A stretch of DNA of 64,000 nucleotides from Siderastrea siderea (Eukaryota; Cnidaria; Anthozoa; Scleractinia; Rhizangiidae): contig OZ034967.1 in the NCBI GenBank assembly GCA_964030785.1, positions 51,861,533 through 51,925,532 on the forward strand, written 5' to 3'. This document shows, piece by piece, positions 39,288-52,675 of this stretch. Under the pieces are notes generated by a model, which saw only the letters and a list, made by a program, of their open reading frames with translations, searched no databases and was not told the DNA's origin. Both the position numbers and the translations under genes were made by a program. How positions within the stretch are numbered: the stretch's first letter is position 1; the number at the start of each line of letters is the position of its first letter.

Positions 39288-40090
39288 GTAAGGGTTATAA
39301 GTTTGAGACTAGGTCGGTTATGGATGGATAGGACCATTTGTTTATCTGATTTTAGCACGTGGGACATGGTTGTATAAATTGCAAGAAACTGGAACATTTT
39401 GCTGTAATGAGAGATTTCTTAGAAAGCCTGCAGCAATCGGGGAAACAGGTCTAGGATAATGTAATGCCATTTGTCATCGGTGTGAACGCAAGTTAAAAAA
39501 ATAGCATGTTGTTCACAGAGAAATATACGCCTACAAAGAGAGTGTTTTTGTATTGTAGAATAATATCGCGCCTGACGTCGACCGTTACGGGTAATTTTGT
39601 TAGCACTGTTAGCAGCTTTCAAATTGAAAAGTATCCTCCTTATCAAAACAAGCTAAAGGAAGCGCATTACTTTGGTGTGGAGTTGATAGCTGCATTGTTT
39701 ACCGCTAGAAAAAATTATAAATGCATTAAAAAGATACACAAAGAATTATTTCAGGTTCTCACGCTCTAACAAAAGTTGTTTGTTGTCATGTAATCTTGTT
39801 CTACTCAAAGGCAACTCTTTTCGGGATGGTCAAAAATCTTATATGCCTAGAGAAACTAATCCATTCTTCTTCGATTCTTTTTGGGTGTTCGAAGGCAAAC
39901 TAATCATCTTTTGCACTTAACTGCAACTACTTGCAACTACTGCAGGCAAGTACTTGCACGTACTTGTAACTACTGCAGGCCACCACGACCTTACCAAGAA
40001 TTGTGAACATCAATTTGCAGTAGTCTTCAGTAGTAAGACGGCACAGAGTCCCAAAGAGCTTTGAGCATAATAAAAAAGGATTTGAATTAT

Positions 40091-40174
40091 TCAATTATTT
40101 AGATTTTTTAAGGTATCAGTAACCTGGTCTCCAGGAATGTGAGAAATGTCCAACTGTTTTGTTGCTGACCTCAC
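40091..40174 (-). CDS. Candidate terminal exon (unknown protein)
   Basis: Possible acceptor GCCTTTAG then 27 open codons in phase 0, including KQLDISHIPGDQVTDTLKNL, and a TGA. The peptide looks protein-like but the pyrimidine tract is weak and no partner exon is established. Confidence 0.2.
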   Translation of the reverse strand: MRSATKQLDISHIPGDQVTDTLKNLNN

Positions 40175-41670
40175 CTAAAGGCTCATACAATGTTTACCCT
40201 GAAGGCTTAGACTGTTTAACAAAAAACGTCTCTCTTGCAGAGTGTGGTATAAATTATCAACTGTATTAGTAGCCACATAATAACAGGTACAAATAATTCA
40301 GCTGTATAGTAAAGCTGGTCTATTATTCCACCTAGTGAGTTTAAAACTAAACAGTCACTATGAACGTCATTACAGCTGACTTTACATATATTTCAATAAA
40401 CAATCCTGGGTGCATTGAAAAACATTTAATTGAGAAAATCCTAAAAGAAGTAAACTAGTTCCAGTCATGATTTGATTCCATTATAAGTGTCTTCACTATA
40501 GAACTAAAGTTTGCAAACGTGTTATTAAATAAACTTGTTGGTATCTAGGTGAACACCCCATAACAGCTTAGCAGCATCAAGACTCCATTATAATTGACTT
40601 ATATCTGAAGTACAGTGGTCTTGACAATCATGCAGTAAAGGAGTCACCCTCCCCCCCCTCAATAATAACAACAACAAAACGTTAAGAAGATACAAGATAT
40701 GAAGTGCTGCTGCAAAGATCATGTTTCAGTTTGCATTCTTTCCACAAAAAAATGCCCTTTCACAAGTGTACATTCATCACCATGCAACATAAATGATGTC
40801 CTGTTGCCAATGTATGTTTTCATCTTTTTTTATGCTCAGTCTTCCATGAAAACTTTTTCATCTCGGTCTGAAAAAAAAAACAAGCATATGATACAAATGT
40901 CGACATTAAATCAGTTTTGAAATTAATCAACAAGCCCCTCTTGGATCCAACCTTTGTACAACTGACAACACTTGATAACAAAGGCAAGTAAGCATTTTTT
41001 TTATTCTCATTAACAAAGGAGGGTGTAAGGTGGTAAGATCTGGGACAGGTTACATTTTGAAAGCATTCAGTACGACTAACATTTTGGGCAAGAGTTATGT
41101 TGATGATCCGGAGCTAAAAAGTGTACACTTATCAAAAACTACCCTGCCCCCAACACTTCTGGGGCAATACAAAAAATAATGAAATCATGTGTGATTGCCA
41201 TGTGCCTGTGTCTATTACAAGCAGCATTTTCCTAGTATTAACTTAAAATTGTGAACTCTTATGACTGCCAATTTTGGGCCAATAATATTATAATTTTTGT
41301 CCATGACTATAATAGCTGTAACAACAGTATATTTTTATGTACTAAAAACAGGTCAGAGTTAGCAATGGCATATCTAGGTGAGCTTATAGGGGAAATGCCC
41401 CAAGAAAAAAAGGGATTTCAGGATGAAAATAAATAAATTCCCTTGGGTTTACACTACAGCAACAGATAAAGAATTGACTGACAACTAAAAACAAAAAAAT
41501 AACAATAGTAATTTAAAAAAATATAAAACTGTAGAAATATCCCAAATGGTTCCTGCTCATCAAGTAGTGTTTATAACAAAGAGTGAAGAATCTACTTGCT
41601 AAAAATTTCTAATTTTCAAAAATTTACACTTAAGCTTAACTGTTTCCAAATTGTTCTTGCTCGTCATAAC

Positions 41671-43023
41671 AACAATTATTAAAAACTGGACTAGGTATAT
41701 TGGATTTCTAGCATTTTGATTGGCTCAACGGAGCTAGGCTATCAGCTCATATACCTGCTGCGACCAAATATGGTCAATGAACACTCAACAGCAAAGTGAG
41801 CTGAAAGTTTTTTTCGCGCGAACAACCCGGCGAGAAAAATGGACTTGGCAGCGAATTTAATTAAGCAGAGATTCCAACAGCGTCACCAACAAGCATCACC
41901 AACAGCGTCCTCTAACACAAGTCAAAATTGATTGAAGAAACTGCGCAGAAATAGAAATTTAAGCATTAAGCGTGGTGTTTACAATTAATTTCTTTCATCG
42001 ATCGTCACGTCGAGGATTTCCACTTCAAAATATCAAGACAAGACATAAAATAAAACACAGTGAAATGGGGCAGGAGCATTTAATAAAAACTATCACACAT
42101 TCACGGCGAGTCGGTGCGAAACTCATGAAGCAGTCTAAACAAGTACTAAAAAAATACAACTGCAAACTACCAAGAAGGAAGAAAAGGCGAGATTTTTTTC
42201 AGCTTTAACACGCAAAATTGACACTGGTTTACCTGCCGGCAGCGGCTCGTTGTAGCTCGGTGTTCCAACAGGTCCAAATGCTCAGATAGACATCGGATGC
42301 CATGTGAACGGAGTTGAATCGCTTTTCCAGTTGTTTGAATGTTGTTTTTACCATTCCGTCCGCAACCTCTAAACTGAGAACAACTGAATTTTGCGCTTTG
42401 CGTTTAACAAACTATGATGGTCAATTCTAATGTTCCTGATCGCTACAGTGATTGTGCTTCTTAGCTGCATAGAAATTATCTCTTCAAGTTCAACTGTTCA
42501 AATTTGTTCTGTCTTCAGTTCGATCAAACACGCACATGATGGCTCCGTTGTGCGAACAGATTACAAACTTGTTCAGTTTCAACTCCAGCAGCTATATGGT
42601 GAAATTGTACAGCTTCAATCCGCTTTGAACGATGATCACAACAATGTTTCAGGAAAAATCAAACGTGTACCATATTTCAGAGCCAATAATTAGAAGATTT
42701 TTTTCCAATACGTGTGCTACTTTGTTCACTTTCGAGCAGTTTTCATTGATTCATTCAGCTTTGCAATGAAACGCTGCAACACTTAGCAAGGTTTTGGCGC
42801 CTTTTTCGTTGTCATGTGATCGATTCTCGTTCCGTTTAAATTTCTTTTCTCATTTTTTTCCCGTTGTTTCTTGATTTTTTTTTAAATAGCGGTTAAGTTT
42901 TTAATAAAACAATTATTCTACTCGGGCTTGCTGGATATCAAATGATTATAACCAACTCGGCGCTACGCGCCTCGTTGGTTATCTATCATTCGATATCCAG
43001 CGCGCCCTCGTAGAATAATTGTT
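41671..43023. mobile_element. Element with AACAATTATT inverted ends
   Basis: Left end AACAATTATT, right end AATAATTGTT, 1.35 kb. The frame at 42430-42693 inside it matches nothing I know. The right end is the hairpin at 42908-43023. Confidence 0.55.
42908..43023. repeat. 116-base near-perfect hairpin
   Basis: AACAATTATTCTACTCGGGC at the left pairs with the complement at the right end (GCCCTCGTAGAATAATTGTT); the central part pairs CTGGATATCAAATGAT and ATCATTCGATATCCAG and turns over at GGCGC-TAC-GCGCC. Confidence 0.92.
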
Positions 43024-44455
43024 AAATATCTTTATAACAGACGGTGAAAAACTTTAATACACATTAAAATAATCCACACATTTAAAATTTATTGTCAAAC
43101 CGGCTGCACATTTTTTACCAGCATGAAATGATACAAAAGGGGACGGTGGAAATGTATTAAAATACTGGAATAAGATACAATCTGAACAATACACCGTGTA
43201 GAATTTCCACGATATTTGACTTGATACGAATTATTCACCCAAAACGGTCTACACATATCAGGAAATTATCACTTCCCCCGGTCCGAGCCAAACCATATAT
43301 CTACAGAAAGCCCAGAAATAGCCTTTTTACCCCTTTATAATTTCTTTTTGGACCGGGTGGCATGAACCTTACACTAAGCAAACACGTTCAAATAACTGAC
43401 CTTTTCTGTGCCATTTTTCGTCACGAGGCAGGATCTTCAGACGTCGAATGCAGAAAAGTAAATCAACCGTCAGCATTCGTTGAACTACCCCAGGATGCTG
43501 ACTTGTCCACGGAGTATGATGCACTTAATAACGAGGACAAATCTAGTTTCCATTTCTCGCAGATGTGAAAAAAAGCCATCTGGCTATCACCATAACACGG
43601 CAGCCATCACTCCTTCTTCTTATTCTGTTGTCGCGGGCATTTTCGCTTCTGAACCAATTACATCGCTGGAAACATGACACGTGATTTTTTGCGCAGCGCA
43701 TGCGTACTACATTTTTCGCCAGTGAAGCGTTGACAGGAAGTAAAAATACAGCGCGTGCGCAGTGCATTTTGCCGCGGTTGAGTTATTTAACGCCTAGTCA
43801 TTAAAATAGGAAGTCATTAGTCATTAGTGAAAAAGTTAAAAGGTGAATTTTCACCGAAATGTATTTCAACTGACAGCCCATAAAACTTGGAGAAACTGTT
43901 AGCATGACCGAGCTGAAAATCGAGTCGAGTAAGAATGGACCTCATTAAGAAAGAAATACACCTTTCTGCTTTGCCACCGCACTAAAATTTCCAAAACAGG
44001 GTTGTGGCTGGGTAGGGAACCCATCGAGATAAAAAGAGTGAAAATGCTTTTTCAATATACGACGCAGTCTGATGTCACAAAAACATAAACATGAAGGACT
44101 TGCTATCAAAACCCTCTTCGGACTATTTTCAAAGGTGGGGTAAGGAGAATCTAGAAAGAGCCACCAAAGTGATTCCATGATAGCCATTTATTTTAAGGGC
44201 CGATGATGTTACAAGATCCGGGCTGGTTCGGTTTTCTGAGATCCCGGGACCTCTGTCAAACAGACCAAAAATCAAATTTGCGATTACAAAGAAAAATCTC
44301 ACCCCGCCCGGCAAGCGGGGATCCCACTCTCGCGATGCCAGGATCCCGGATAGCCGGGCTGAGATTTTGAGTTTGTATTCTCAAAGATGGCGGATCAAAA
44401 TTGGCGGCTGTTTGCAAATCATTACCTTACTTTCACGTCATGTGACAACTGATTA

Positions 44456-44915
44456 ATGAGGGTCCCCACTGGAGTTCTACAATCCCGTCATCCCGACCAA
44501 GATTTTACCTCAGTCTTGTAATCCCGAAGGTTTTATTGGCGTATCCCGATCCCGAACTTACGTTTTCAAAAGCGCCCTACAGACGTTCCTGATTCCGTCA
44601 TCTTCAGTGAACCAGTGGAAGATGGTGAGATAAGACAAGTGGTACGGTTAAAATAGGCACGTAACAGGGTAAAGGAAAATGTGGAAAAATGTGTTAGGTC
44701 AAAATGAAGGGATTTTTTACTTTTTTTTTAACGGACTCCTGTCCTTCACTACAACAACATTTCCCGAATCTCGCATCGTAAAACCGCTTAATCCGGCCGT
44801 ATCCCGTTCATAATTACAATCCTGAATCTCGCTCCCCCTTTCCTCTAAAATCGCGAATCCCGGTATTCAAATAAGTCAAATATCGGATTCCAAAAAACCT
44901 ATTAGGGACCCTCAT
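44456..44915. mobile_element. MITE with TTAA-type site
   Basis: Ends TGAGGGTCCC and GGGACCCTCA, each flanked by TTAA (44453-44456, 44915-44918). TTAA target duplication is the piggyBac hallmark. Non-coding, 460 bases. Exact edge depends on how the shared A is counted. Confidence 0.75.
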
Positions 44916-47771
44916 TAATCTCATGTTGTGGAGCTCAAAGAAAACATTTTTGGGCTTATGATACACACTCTAAACTTAACAGTGCTACTCGCGCCGTTTC
45001 ACTACTTATCATTGCAGAGCGGAAATAATATACATCTTTTGCTTTGCAGCTCAACACTGTAGAAGACCTAAATATAATAACATTTGGCCTTAAATGTAAA
45101 TAAACGTAAACGTAATACTAACGTCATCAATGACGTAACTAACACGTCATTAAAGTCCGCTGTTCACGGAGAAGCACATGCGCGAGCGGAACGGCTCAAA
45201 AGTAAATTGTACGGGTCGACACTAAATTCGAACTGAGCTGGAAAAGTCCGTTGAAATCGCGCCCTAATTTACCACATCCGCTCCTCGCTTTCCACTTTTT
45301 GTAGTCTTTATTTCCTGTTGTAAATATTAGTTCGATTTTTATAATGTTGAAAGTGATTTAGCAGCCGAAATCGGCATTTTAGTCAATGGATGGTCAGAAG
45401 AGAGGTCGTGGTAGACTGGCGATGGGACGGGAGAACACAATACATTCACGAGATTGAAGAATCCTTGAGTCTTACGAAGCAGCATTTTAACTGTTGCGCA
45501 ATTAACAAACGGAAAATCGTTAAGAACTACAAACAGACCATCACAAGAAGGTCAAACAATAACCTTTGTCCGAATTGCTGCTGGAGATCTATCAGTTGGA
45601 TGCTAGTAGTTCGCCATAAGACAACAGAGGTGCAATGTTTTAACTCCAAGAATTCTATTTCTATTTTAACCACAACCACGAAAGTGGAGTTAAAACGACA
45701 GCGCCAGAAGCTGTAGCTTCTTTATGATCAAAAGAGATGGCAACTGAGTCTCAGAATAATTAATTTGGATCTGACATCCGTGATAAAGAAAGATACATGT
45801 CTTGCAGATAACCGCAAGCAAACATCAAATTACGCATTAAGAAACTCGTGGATCGTTTCATAAATTAAACGTCACTCTTTTAAGCGGCTTTTAGGAATCT
45901 TGCAATTAAACTGAGCCCAAAAACCTAACTAGTTACCAAAGAACTAGCACACAGAGGAACAAAGATTTCAAACAGCTCTAAGACTGCTAAGAACATCAAA
46001 CGCTCCAAACAGTATCACAGCTTGAGGTTTCTCCCGGATCAATAGGTCAACCACACAATTTACCAGCACAATTTCGCTGTGTCGCCTTCAAATCATCTTG
46101 GTCAAAGGGAGAAATCTTGATCAAAGGGACAAAGCTGTTACGATTGTACGTGAGCAAGCTCTATTTTGAAGGCTGGAATAACTTCAACAACTAGCGGCAG
46201 TCGTGCATCCAAAAAGTATCCTCCCGGGGAGCAGGTGGACAACATGTGTTCCGCCAGTCAGCGAGTATTTCAACAGCTACTGTGTAACTTGGATCGGAAA
46301 TACTGCCGAGAATCAAGGAGAACATTGTGTGAGCTTGGAACAAGGTATGGCTGACAACGATAACGGTGAGAAAGAAAGTAAAGAAAGTAATCCAGAAGAG
46401 CTAGCTCATTGGTGAAAGTGCAGGTGAAGTTGAACAGGACGACGGCGACATTGAAATGGGTGATACGGGTTATGTTGATGACAGTGACGTAGAAAGCGAA
46501 CCACATGGTATTGTTGGCATTAGAGATGATGCAGATCACTTGGGAGATGTTATGGTTGAAGTTAAGGATGGTGGCCAGACTGACCAGAGAGAACAATTGC
46601 AAAATGACGCCGACAATGAGATAACTGATTGTGGAGAAGAACAAGTAGCGTTTCAGTTTGTTTCGGAATAAGAAGTTGGCTTATTGACACCTATCTAGAA
46701 TGAATGGTAATTGCAACAACGAAAACCTGCCCAATGAAGGTTTAGAAAAAATACAAACCTTCTCAAAGAGAAAAGAGAAAACAAAGGAAATCACTACCGT
46801 GATGATGGTTTATATAATTGATCTTAATTAGCATAAAATCTTGCGAACTTTTGCTTTAATTTTCATCAAGAATTATGAGTGGTTTAAGAAGCCATAGCAA
46901 AACTCGAAAGAGTGTTTCATCAGGTATCCAAACATCTGGAAGTCGATTTAAAAGAGCTCGGTTGCGCCTCGTTTTTTCAACCCATTTCCTGGTGATATCT
47001 TTTGCACGTCTGATATATTACTTCCAGATCGTTTTGATGTCGGCGGCCGTTCTATTCGCTGGTGACGCATGCCACGCATGCCAAGAGTTATGTGGAGTCA
47101 ATACACGGTTTAGGGCTGGGACGCAAAGACTAACTCGAATGTTGCCGAGGGTTCATTTCTCCGGTGGAGAGCAATCTCACGTAATATGTGTCCGTAGCCC
47201 TATCACGAAATATGGTCCCTCTAACGGTCTGGGGTTCTTGTTACGAAGAATTATTTCTAACCGCCAAAATGGCCAAATGCCTGGTTGGACATTAGAGAAG
47301 ACGAATACGATTTGTATATCATCAAAAAGAATAGTGGCCTTTTGACGAGGCTGAAGAGGAAAGAGAAGAAAAAAGTAAAAAGTAAAGAACCGCTAAACAA
47401 GCCTCACTGCAAAGAAATCAACAGAACTGTTAATTTTTGAATGCTTATGTTGTATCATCGCATATACTCGAACTGCAGATGAAAGATATAAAAATGGGGG
47501 ACCATCGCAGTCATGTGCAAAAGTCTGTTAGTTGCTTTTTTTCGCAACTACTATTGTTACAATGTTAAGTTGCATGCAAACTTCGAAGGTTTTCCATTTA
47601 TTAAATCTTTCATTGTTCACATGTATAACCCACTCATTCAAATATTTCAGTTTCTACGTTCCCGCAGCGTCTGAATGGCATATTTGGCTAACTTGAGGAA
47701 GTTGTCGATTATGAACAGAAAAAGCAAGCTGAAAAAAATTTGTCATCATTGCAATAGAAATCCACCAGCTT
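44916..47771. other. Stretch with unassigned frames
   Basis: Plus-strand frames at 45390-45716, 46166-46415, 46456-46671 and 46875-47345 do not match any family I recognise; the third is acidic. They may be decayed transposon coding, given the Penelope end that follows. Confidence 0.35.
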
Positions 47772-48053
47772 TGGAACGAGGTAAAGTTTATTGATAGAAA
47801 CTCATACTGGTGCACCCGTAGGGTCAAGAAAGCTATCCACGTAAGACTTCACCCTGATAACATCAACAAGGATACCAACGATCATAAACACAACAGGAGA
47901 CCGGTACGTCAGCGCACCGCCGAAGGAACAACTTCAAATCGGACCTCTCCGAAAACAACTTCTCCCCGGAACAATGAGGATCAAAACGCACCAATCACAG
48001 CCGACCTTCGTGATAAATATGGTAACGCCCAGCCAGTCGACATTATCGCCTGA
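47772..48053 (+). pseudogene. Penelope ORF 3' end fragment
   Basis: 94 open codons starting WNEVKFIDRNSYWCTRRVKK, with AIHVRLHPDNINKDTN, the characteristic C-terminal tail after the GIY-YIG nuclease of Penelope-like ORFs, then stop. The stop is followed at once by CTGATGACGACG, again like the conserved hammerhead-type strand of these elements. Confidence 0.65.
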
Positions 48054-51000
48054 TGACGACGTCGCGATCTACGACTCAAGTGACCACGTCGTGCACGTGA
48101 GACAAACGATATAAACTTTATTATTATTGTATTTGCCACGATGAACAACAACCACCTTGTTTCGACATTAAACGATCCTTGCTACCGCCTCGCTTTGGTG
48201 ATTACCTCTCTAGTTTACTTTACGTCACTCCCACCGAACGTCTGCCTGGTACACCGAATTTCTGGGACTCTCGACGTAAAAATATCGGTGCATTTTAAGA
48301 ACCTAGCGTCCTGTGACGTCACAGTTAACTAAATATATGCATGTTCTGTTTTCATGTTATTAAGCAAACACCTGTCAAAGAATATTTTATTCTTCGCTCG
48401 TTTTATATGACAGCGATAAAAGTGATTTATTGACATTTAATTTTAAGAAAACCCCTTTACCAGAAAAAATCCACTTAATACTGATCTCAACAGGGTAAAG
48501 GGCGTTGGAGGACACTTACCAGGTATGTTTACCAAGTAAGGTTCTTAACCAGAAACTCCTTTTCGTATTTATTACTCTCATGAAGATCTTTTAATAAGAG
48601 GTCATAATTTGGTCTATTTTGGGCGCATTTGTTAGCCAATGAAGCGAAGGAAATTTGTGTTAGTAAGTGAATCAGATAGCTTTACGATAGTCTTATATTC
48701 GTTTTTTCATTGATCTTAACACGTAAACCAGACTCTGCGTACGTGTTTGAAGACACTGAACGTTGCGTTAATTCAACGACTGCCGAATGTGGAGAAAACG
48801 TTTGACCGCCATACAATTGGTAGACTCAAACTTCGGCAGTGATACAGTAAATTCTGCAGTAACGAGTCGTTTATAAAGCTCAGTTACAAGACTATAATTA
48901 AATTTAGGTGCCCTGTTTTACTTGCATATTTTGTGGGGCTTTTAATTGCCGTTGCTTTTCTTGTTGTTGTTGGAGCATTTTTTTAGCTAGAGCAGCCACG
49001 TGGTATTCTTTATTTAGTTAACTCATTATTTTGCACAACATTGAAAAGAAGCAAATTATTGAGGGCTAGCACTTCTAATTCGTGATACTTCGTTGATAAA
49101 AGAAGCTATTCTAATTTCAATAAAGTCAAATGGGTCTTGGAACCTAACCTACTTCTGGAACTTCAATGACCAAATAAATAGCTTGACAAGAAATAGCGAA
49201 CAGTGGTCTACAGATCTACAGTGGTTGCCCGTCGGTGGTTTTGCCTTTCCGTAATGTTACATGTAAAAGGACAGGGCTACACCCTCCTCTCATACTCAAT
49301 TTATCTTAGAGTGAAAGCAACGCAGCGATACTGGTATAAAAATGTAACATGTAACTCGTGTAATCATATGGTTTTGGCGCTCTAGAAACGTCGTGGAAAA
49401 CAAAAACCGTAGTTGTAAACTTGTTGCATCCGCTCGTCGTTATGGATATTTAGCGTAATAAGCAAGATGTACTGATGAGCTTTTTCATTTCTGGTAGTAT
49501 TCAATAGCTACAGATTTAATTTCAAGTTGACTTAATTCCAAGTAGATTTTGCATTGTCTTATAGATTTCCTTTCAAATTTAATTTCAAGAAGACTTCCTT
49601 TCAAATAGTTTTAATGAACAAACAAACGTATTGAGATGAGATAAATAGATAGTGTTATTTCTTGATGTCTGTTCTTTTTCTGAATCTTCTTTAGGTATCT
49701 ATGCAATCTATTTGCTCTGTTAATACTCCCGTGAAGGTTAGTTTTTGAAATGCGACACGCCTACGGCATATTAATCGAATTACTTTTAGTTTCAGAATGG
49801 AACCTTGCGATAGCTTTGAAATCATTTGAAATCGATTATTTTATTTCATTTGTGGGTAGCAAATGTTTCCTTTGGAGATCAGGTTATCAGGGAAATAAAT
49901 CGACAAAAAAGTAATGGAAAACAATACAAGGCTTATAAAAGTGTTTATCTTAAAGTGCTGATTCACTTCTAATACAGAAAGCCAAGAAAAGAGGATCAGA
50001 TTCGAAAACAATAGGTATTGTTTACATGTGTGAAACTGGCCATATTAGGTCATTTTTGAGAGCGGCGAAAACAATGACTAGCTAATGCACGAGGGAAATT
50101 CAAAATTTCCGATGACGGCACTCGCGGTAAGTTTGAATCTTCGGCGAAAGTAAAGCACCGGCAAAATTTCCCTGTGGGAGAGGGTAAGAGGAACATTTGT
50201 CACGGCACGAATAGTTTCACAGGTGTGGGTGGTTATGGCAATGAATGTCGCTCAACACACAGACAACAAAGAAAAAGTGCAGCTTAGTTTCTCGGCTTAC
50301 AGAACGAGTAGAAAACATCTATACTTGTTTCGGCGGCATTTAAGTTTGCTAATCAGTGACTGTATCAACGGGAATACACATCTGCAGGCTGACACACGCG
50401 AAATTCAGCAAGGGACTATTCGCGTGTTTCATTTTGTTCCACACAACTCCTTTCTTTCAAAAAGCAGTTAACCCATTCAATTCTCGTGAAGCTGAAAGGG
50501 AACGGAGCATTTAAATTTCGCGCTGCATATATCATTTGGGTTAAAAAAAAAAAACATTCTGCCGTCATGGCTATTTGCATAACTTTTGACTGAACATTGG
50601 CTTCCCTCAAAGTCGAGAATACACATCTCCACCTGACACACACGAAAGTTCAGCAAAGGTCTGTTCGCGTGTTTCATTTTCAGTGTTTTACACAACTCCT
50701 TTCTTTCAAAACGTAATTTTAAAAGCCAGTCAATTCTCGCACAGCATAAATAAACCGAACACGCGTTTTCCACTTCGTTGAATAATCTCGAGGTGTGATA
50801 AAATGTTACAATGGACGGTGCGCTCATTAAGAAGAGCCGGGCTTGTTTATTTAAGAAACTATTCAAAGCGTTGTATAGGCTCGAAAACAATAGGTGAGAA
50901 AAACGCAGCAAAACAAATCTCTCAAACTGAAATACTAAACGATAACCGTTCGTTATAGAGTTCTCGCATAACCATAACAAACTTTTGAGCCATCCTTTAC

Positions 51001-52543
51001 TAATGTTTATATCTTAAGAAAAAAAGGATTATGTTGAAAGAAGTCCCAGTTCATGACTTACAAGTTAACATAAAGTTAAGTTGCGTCCGAAAGAGGTGCG
51101 AGTCTTAAAAATAAACCGGTTTGGCAATATATCAGAGTACCTCCTACACAAACAGAAAGAAAATGCGTTTTTGTTTGACGCTATCAAGAAACGCTTTTTA
51201 AAAAGCTAAATTTCTCAGACAAAGGAGATTGTTTATGCTTTTCTCTCCTACAAACTGGAAAGCGATCTAGGTTCAATGGCAACAAGCGCTGACTAAAAAA
51301 GTAACCAAATCTAATGAACGATGTCGCTACGACAGATTCTTATTTCATAATAACAATTATTTTGATTTAAGAACGGCGGATACTAAACTATGACTTTTAG
51401 AGTTAGCCGAAAATTCTGCATTTTCAGTGACTAACAGACAATCCAGCGAAGGCTCGACAAGGAGACATTTTCCCCTCGGTACCCCAGAGAAAATAGCATC
51501 ACGCCAGCACAATCTACACTCCCCACCCCCACCTAAGAAGAAAATTTGTCACGCCGAAAAGTTTACGATCTTCGACGAACTTTTCGTTGTGTTCTCGGCG
51601 TAGCTTCCACAGCGTCCCTGTGAACAAGAGGCTATTGTTCCTGCAAGCAACAGGCTATTGTTTGTGGGAATTTGATCCGGTATAATAGACCATTTCTTCG
51701 TGCCGGGCACCAATTTTGTTTGGATGTAGACTAAATTTTGTGGTTGAAAAAGACCCCAGGTGACTAGTGAAAAGAGGTAAGTAAAGTAAGAAGAAAATTC
51801 AATACGCAACTATCAAGAATTAGAGCAGTTATGGGCCCAAATTGTTCCTACTAATCTGGAGATACAGGAATCGAAGTGCCTTGCACTTCAATCAAGCATT
51901 AACCATATCCACTCACCACTCAAGCATCCTGTTTTACTTTGTCTTAGATTGAATTTTTACTTTGGGCCAAGCTAAGTGACTTTCACTTATTTTAATACCG
52001 GTCGCCATTTAAGTGTCACTACGAGTACGTGCACTAACGAATTGGATACCATAAAAAAAGAAAAAAATAAGAAGAAAGAAAAACAGGAGGTTAAGGTTCC
52101 TCCTTAATTTAAAGAAAAGTCTACAGATCCAAATGTACAAAAATTAAATAAGGCACGAAATTTTGCACTTTTTCCCTTGAACCATAGTATACCTATTTTT
52201 ATTTATTTATTTATTTATTTTTTTTTGACGTACTTATAAGACTTTTTACGGTCAAAAGTTACTTGGCGCGTGCTTACCGTCCTACTAATTTTGAAATAGT
52301 GAAATTTGATGCACTAAATGTTTAAGTAAAACTGAGCACGATTGTCACATATTTTAATTTTAAAGCTCTAAAGGTTCTTTATGTAGAATTTTAGAAATTT
52401 GGAAGGAAGCACTACACAGTGACTCTGGCTTTATTGAAAGTAAATGGTTAATAATAACGAGTAAATTTAAACAAGTCGTTTTTCTTTTTTCCGCAGTTCA
52501 TTACCAAGGGCCTCTTAAAACGAAAACCAGGTATGTAATCTAA
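48054..52543. other. Non-coding stretch
   Basis: Contains the local direct repeat at 50369-50738. Otherwise nothing I can assign. Confidence 0.4.
50369..50738. repeat. Pair of direct repeats, about 120 bases each
   Basis: 50369-50487 and 50613-50738 share blocks such as GAATACACATCT, TTCGCGTGTTTCATTTT, ACACAACTCCTTTCTTTCAA and TCAATTCTCG. Confidence 0.85.
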
Positions 52544-52579
52544 TATATAGATTTAGCCAAGCCTAAAGCGGAACTCCAA

Positions 52580-52675
52580 TTTTTATTTATTTATTATTAT
52601 TTATTTTATTTATTATTATTATTTTTATTATTATTATTATTATTGTTATTATTATTATCATTATTATTATTATTT
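52580..52675. repeat. (TTA)n/(TTTA)n microsatellite
   Basis: AT-only trinucleotide and tetranucleotide runs just inside the left end of the 3.9-kb span. Confidence 0.93.

Noticed and set aside
42430..42693. Plus-strand frame with a hydrophobic start
   Set aside because: It lies inside a repeat element, has no family match and no gene context.
52497..52530. Short plus-strand exon between an AG and GTATGT
   Set aside because: 34 bases with no partner exon; it sits at the edge of a repeat.
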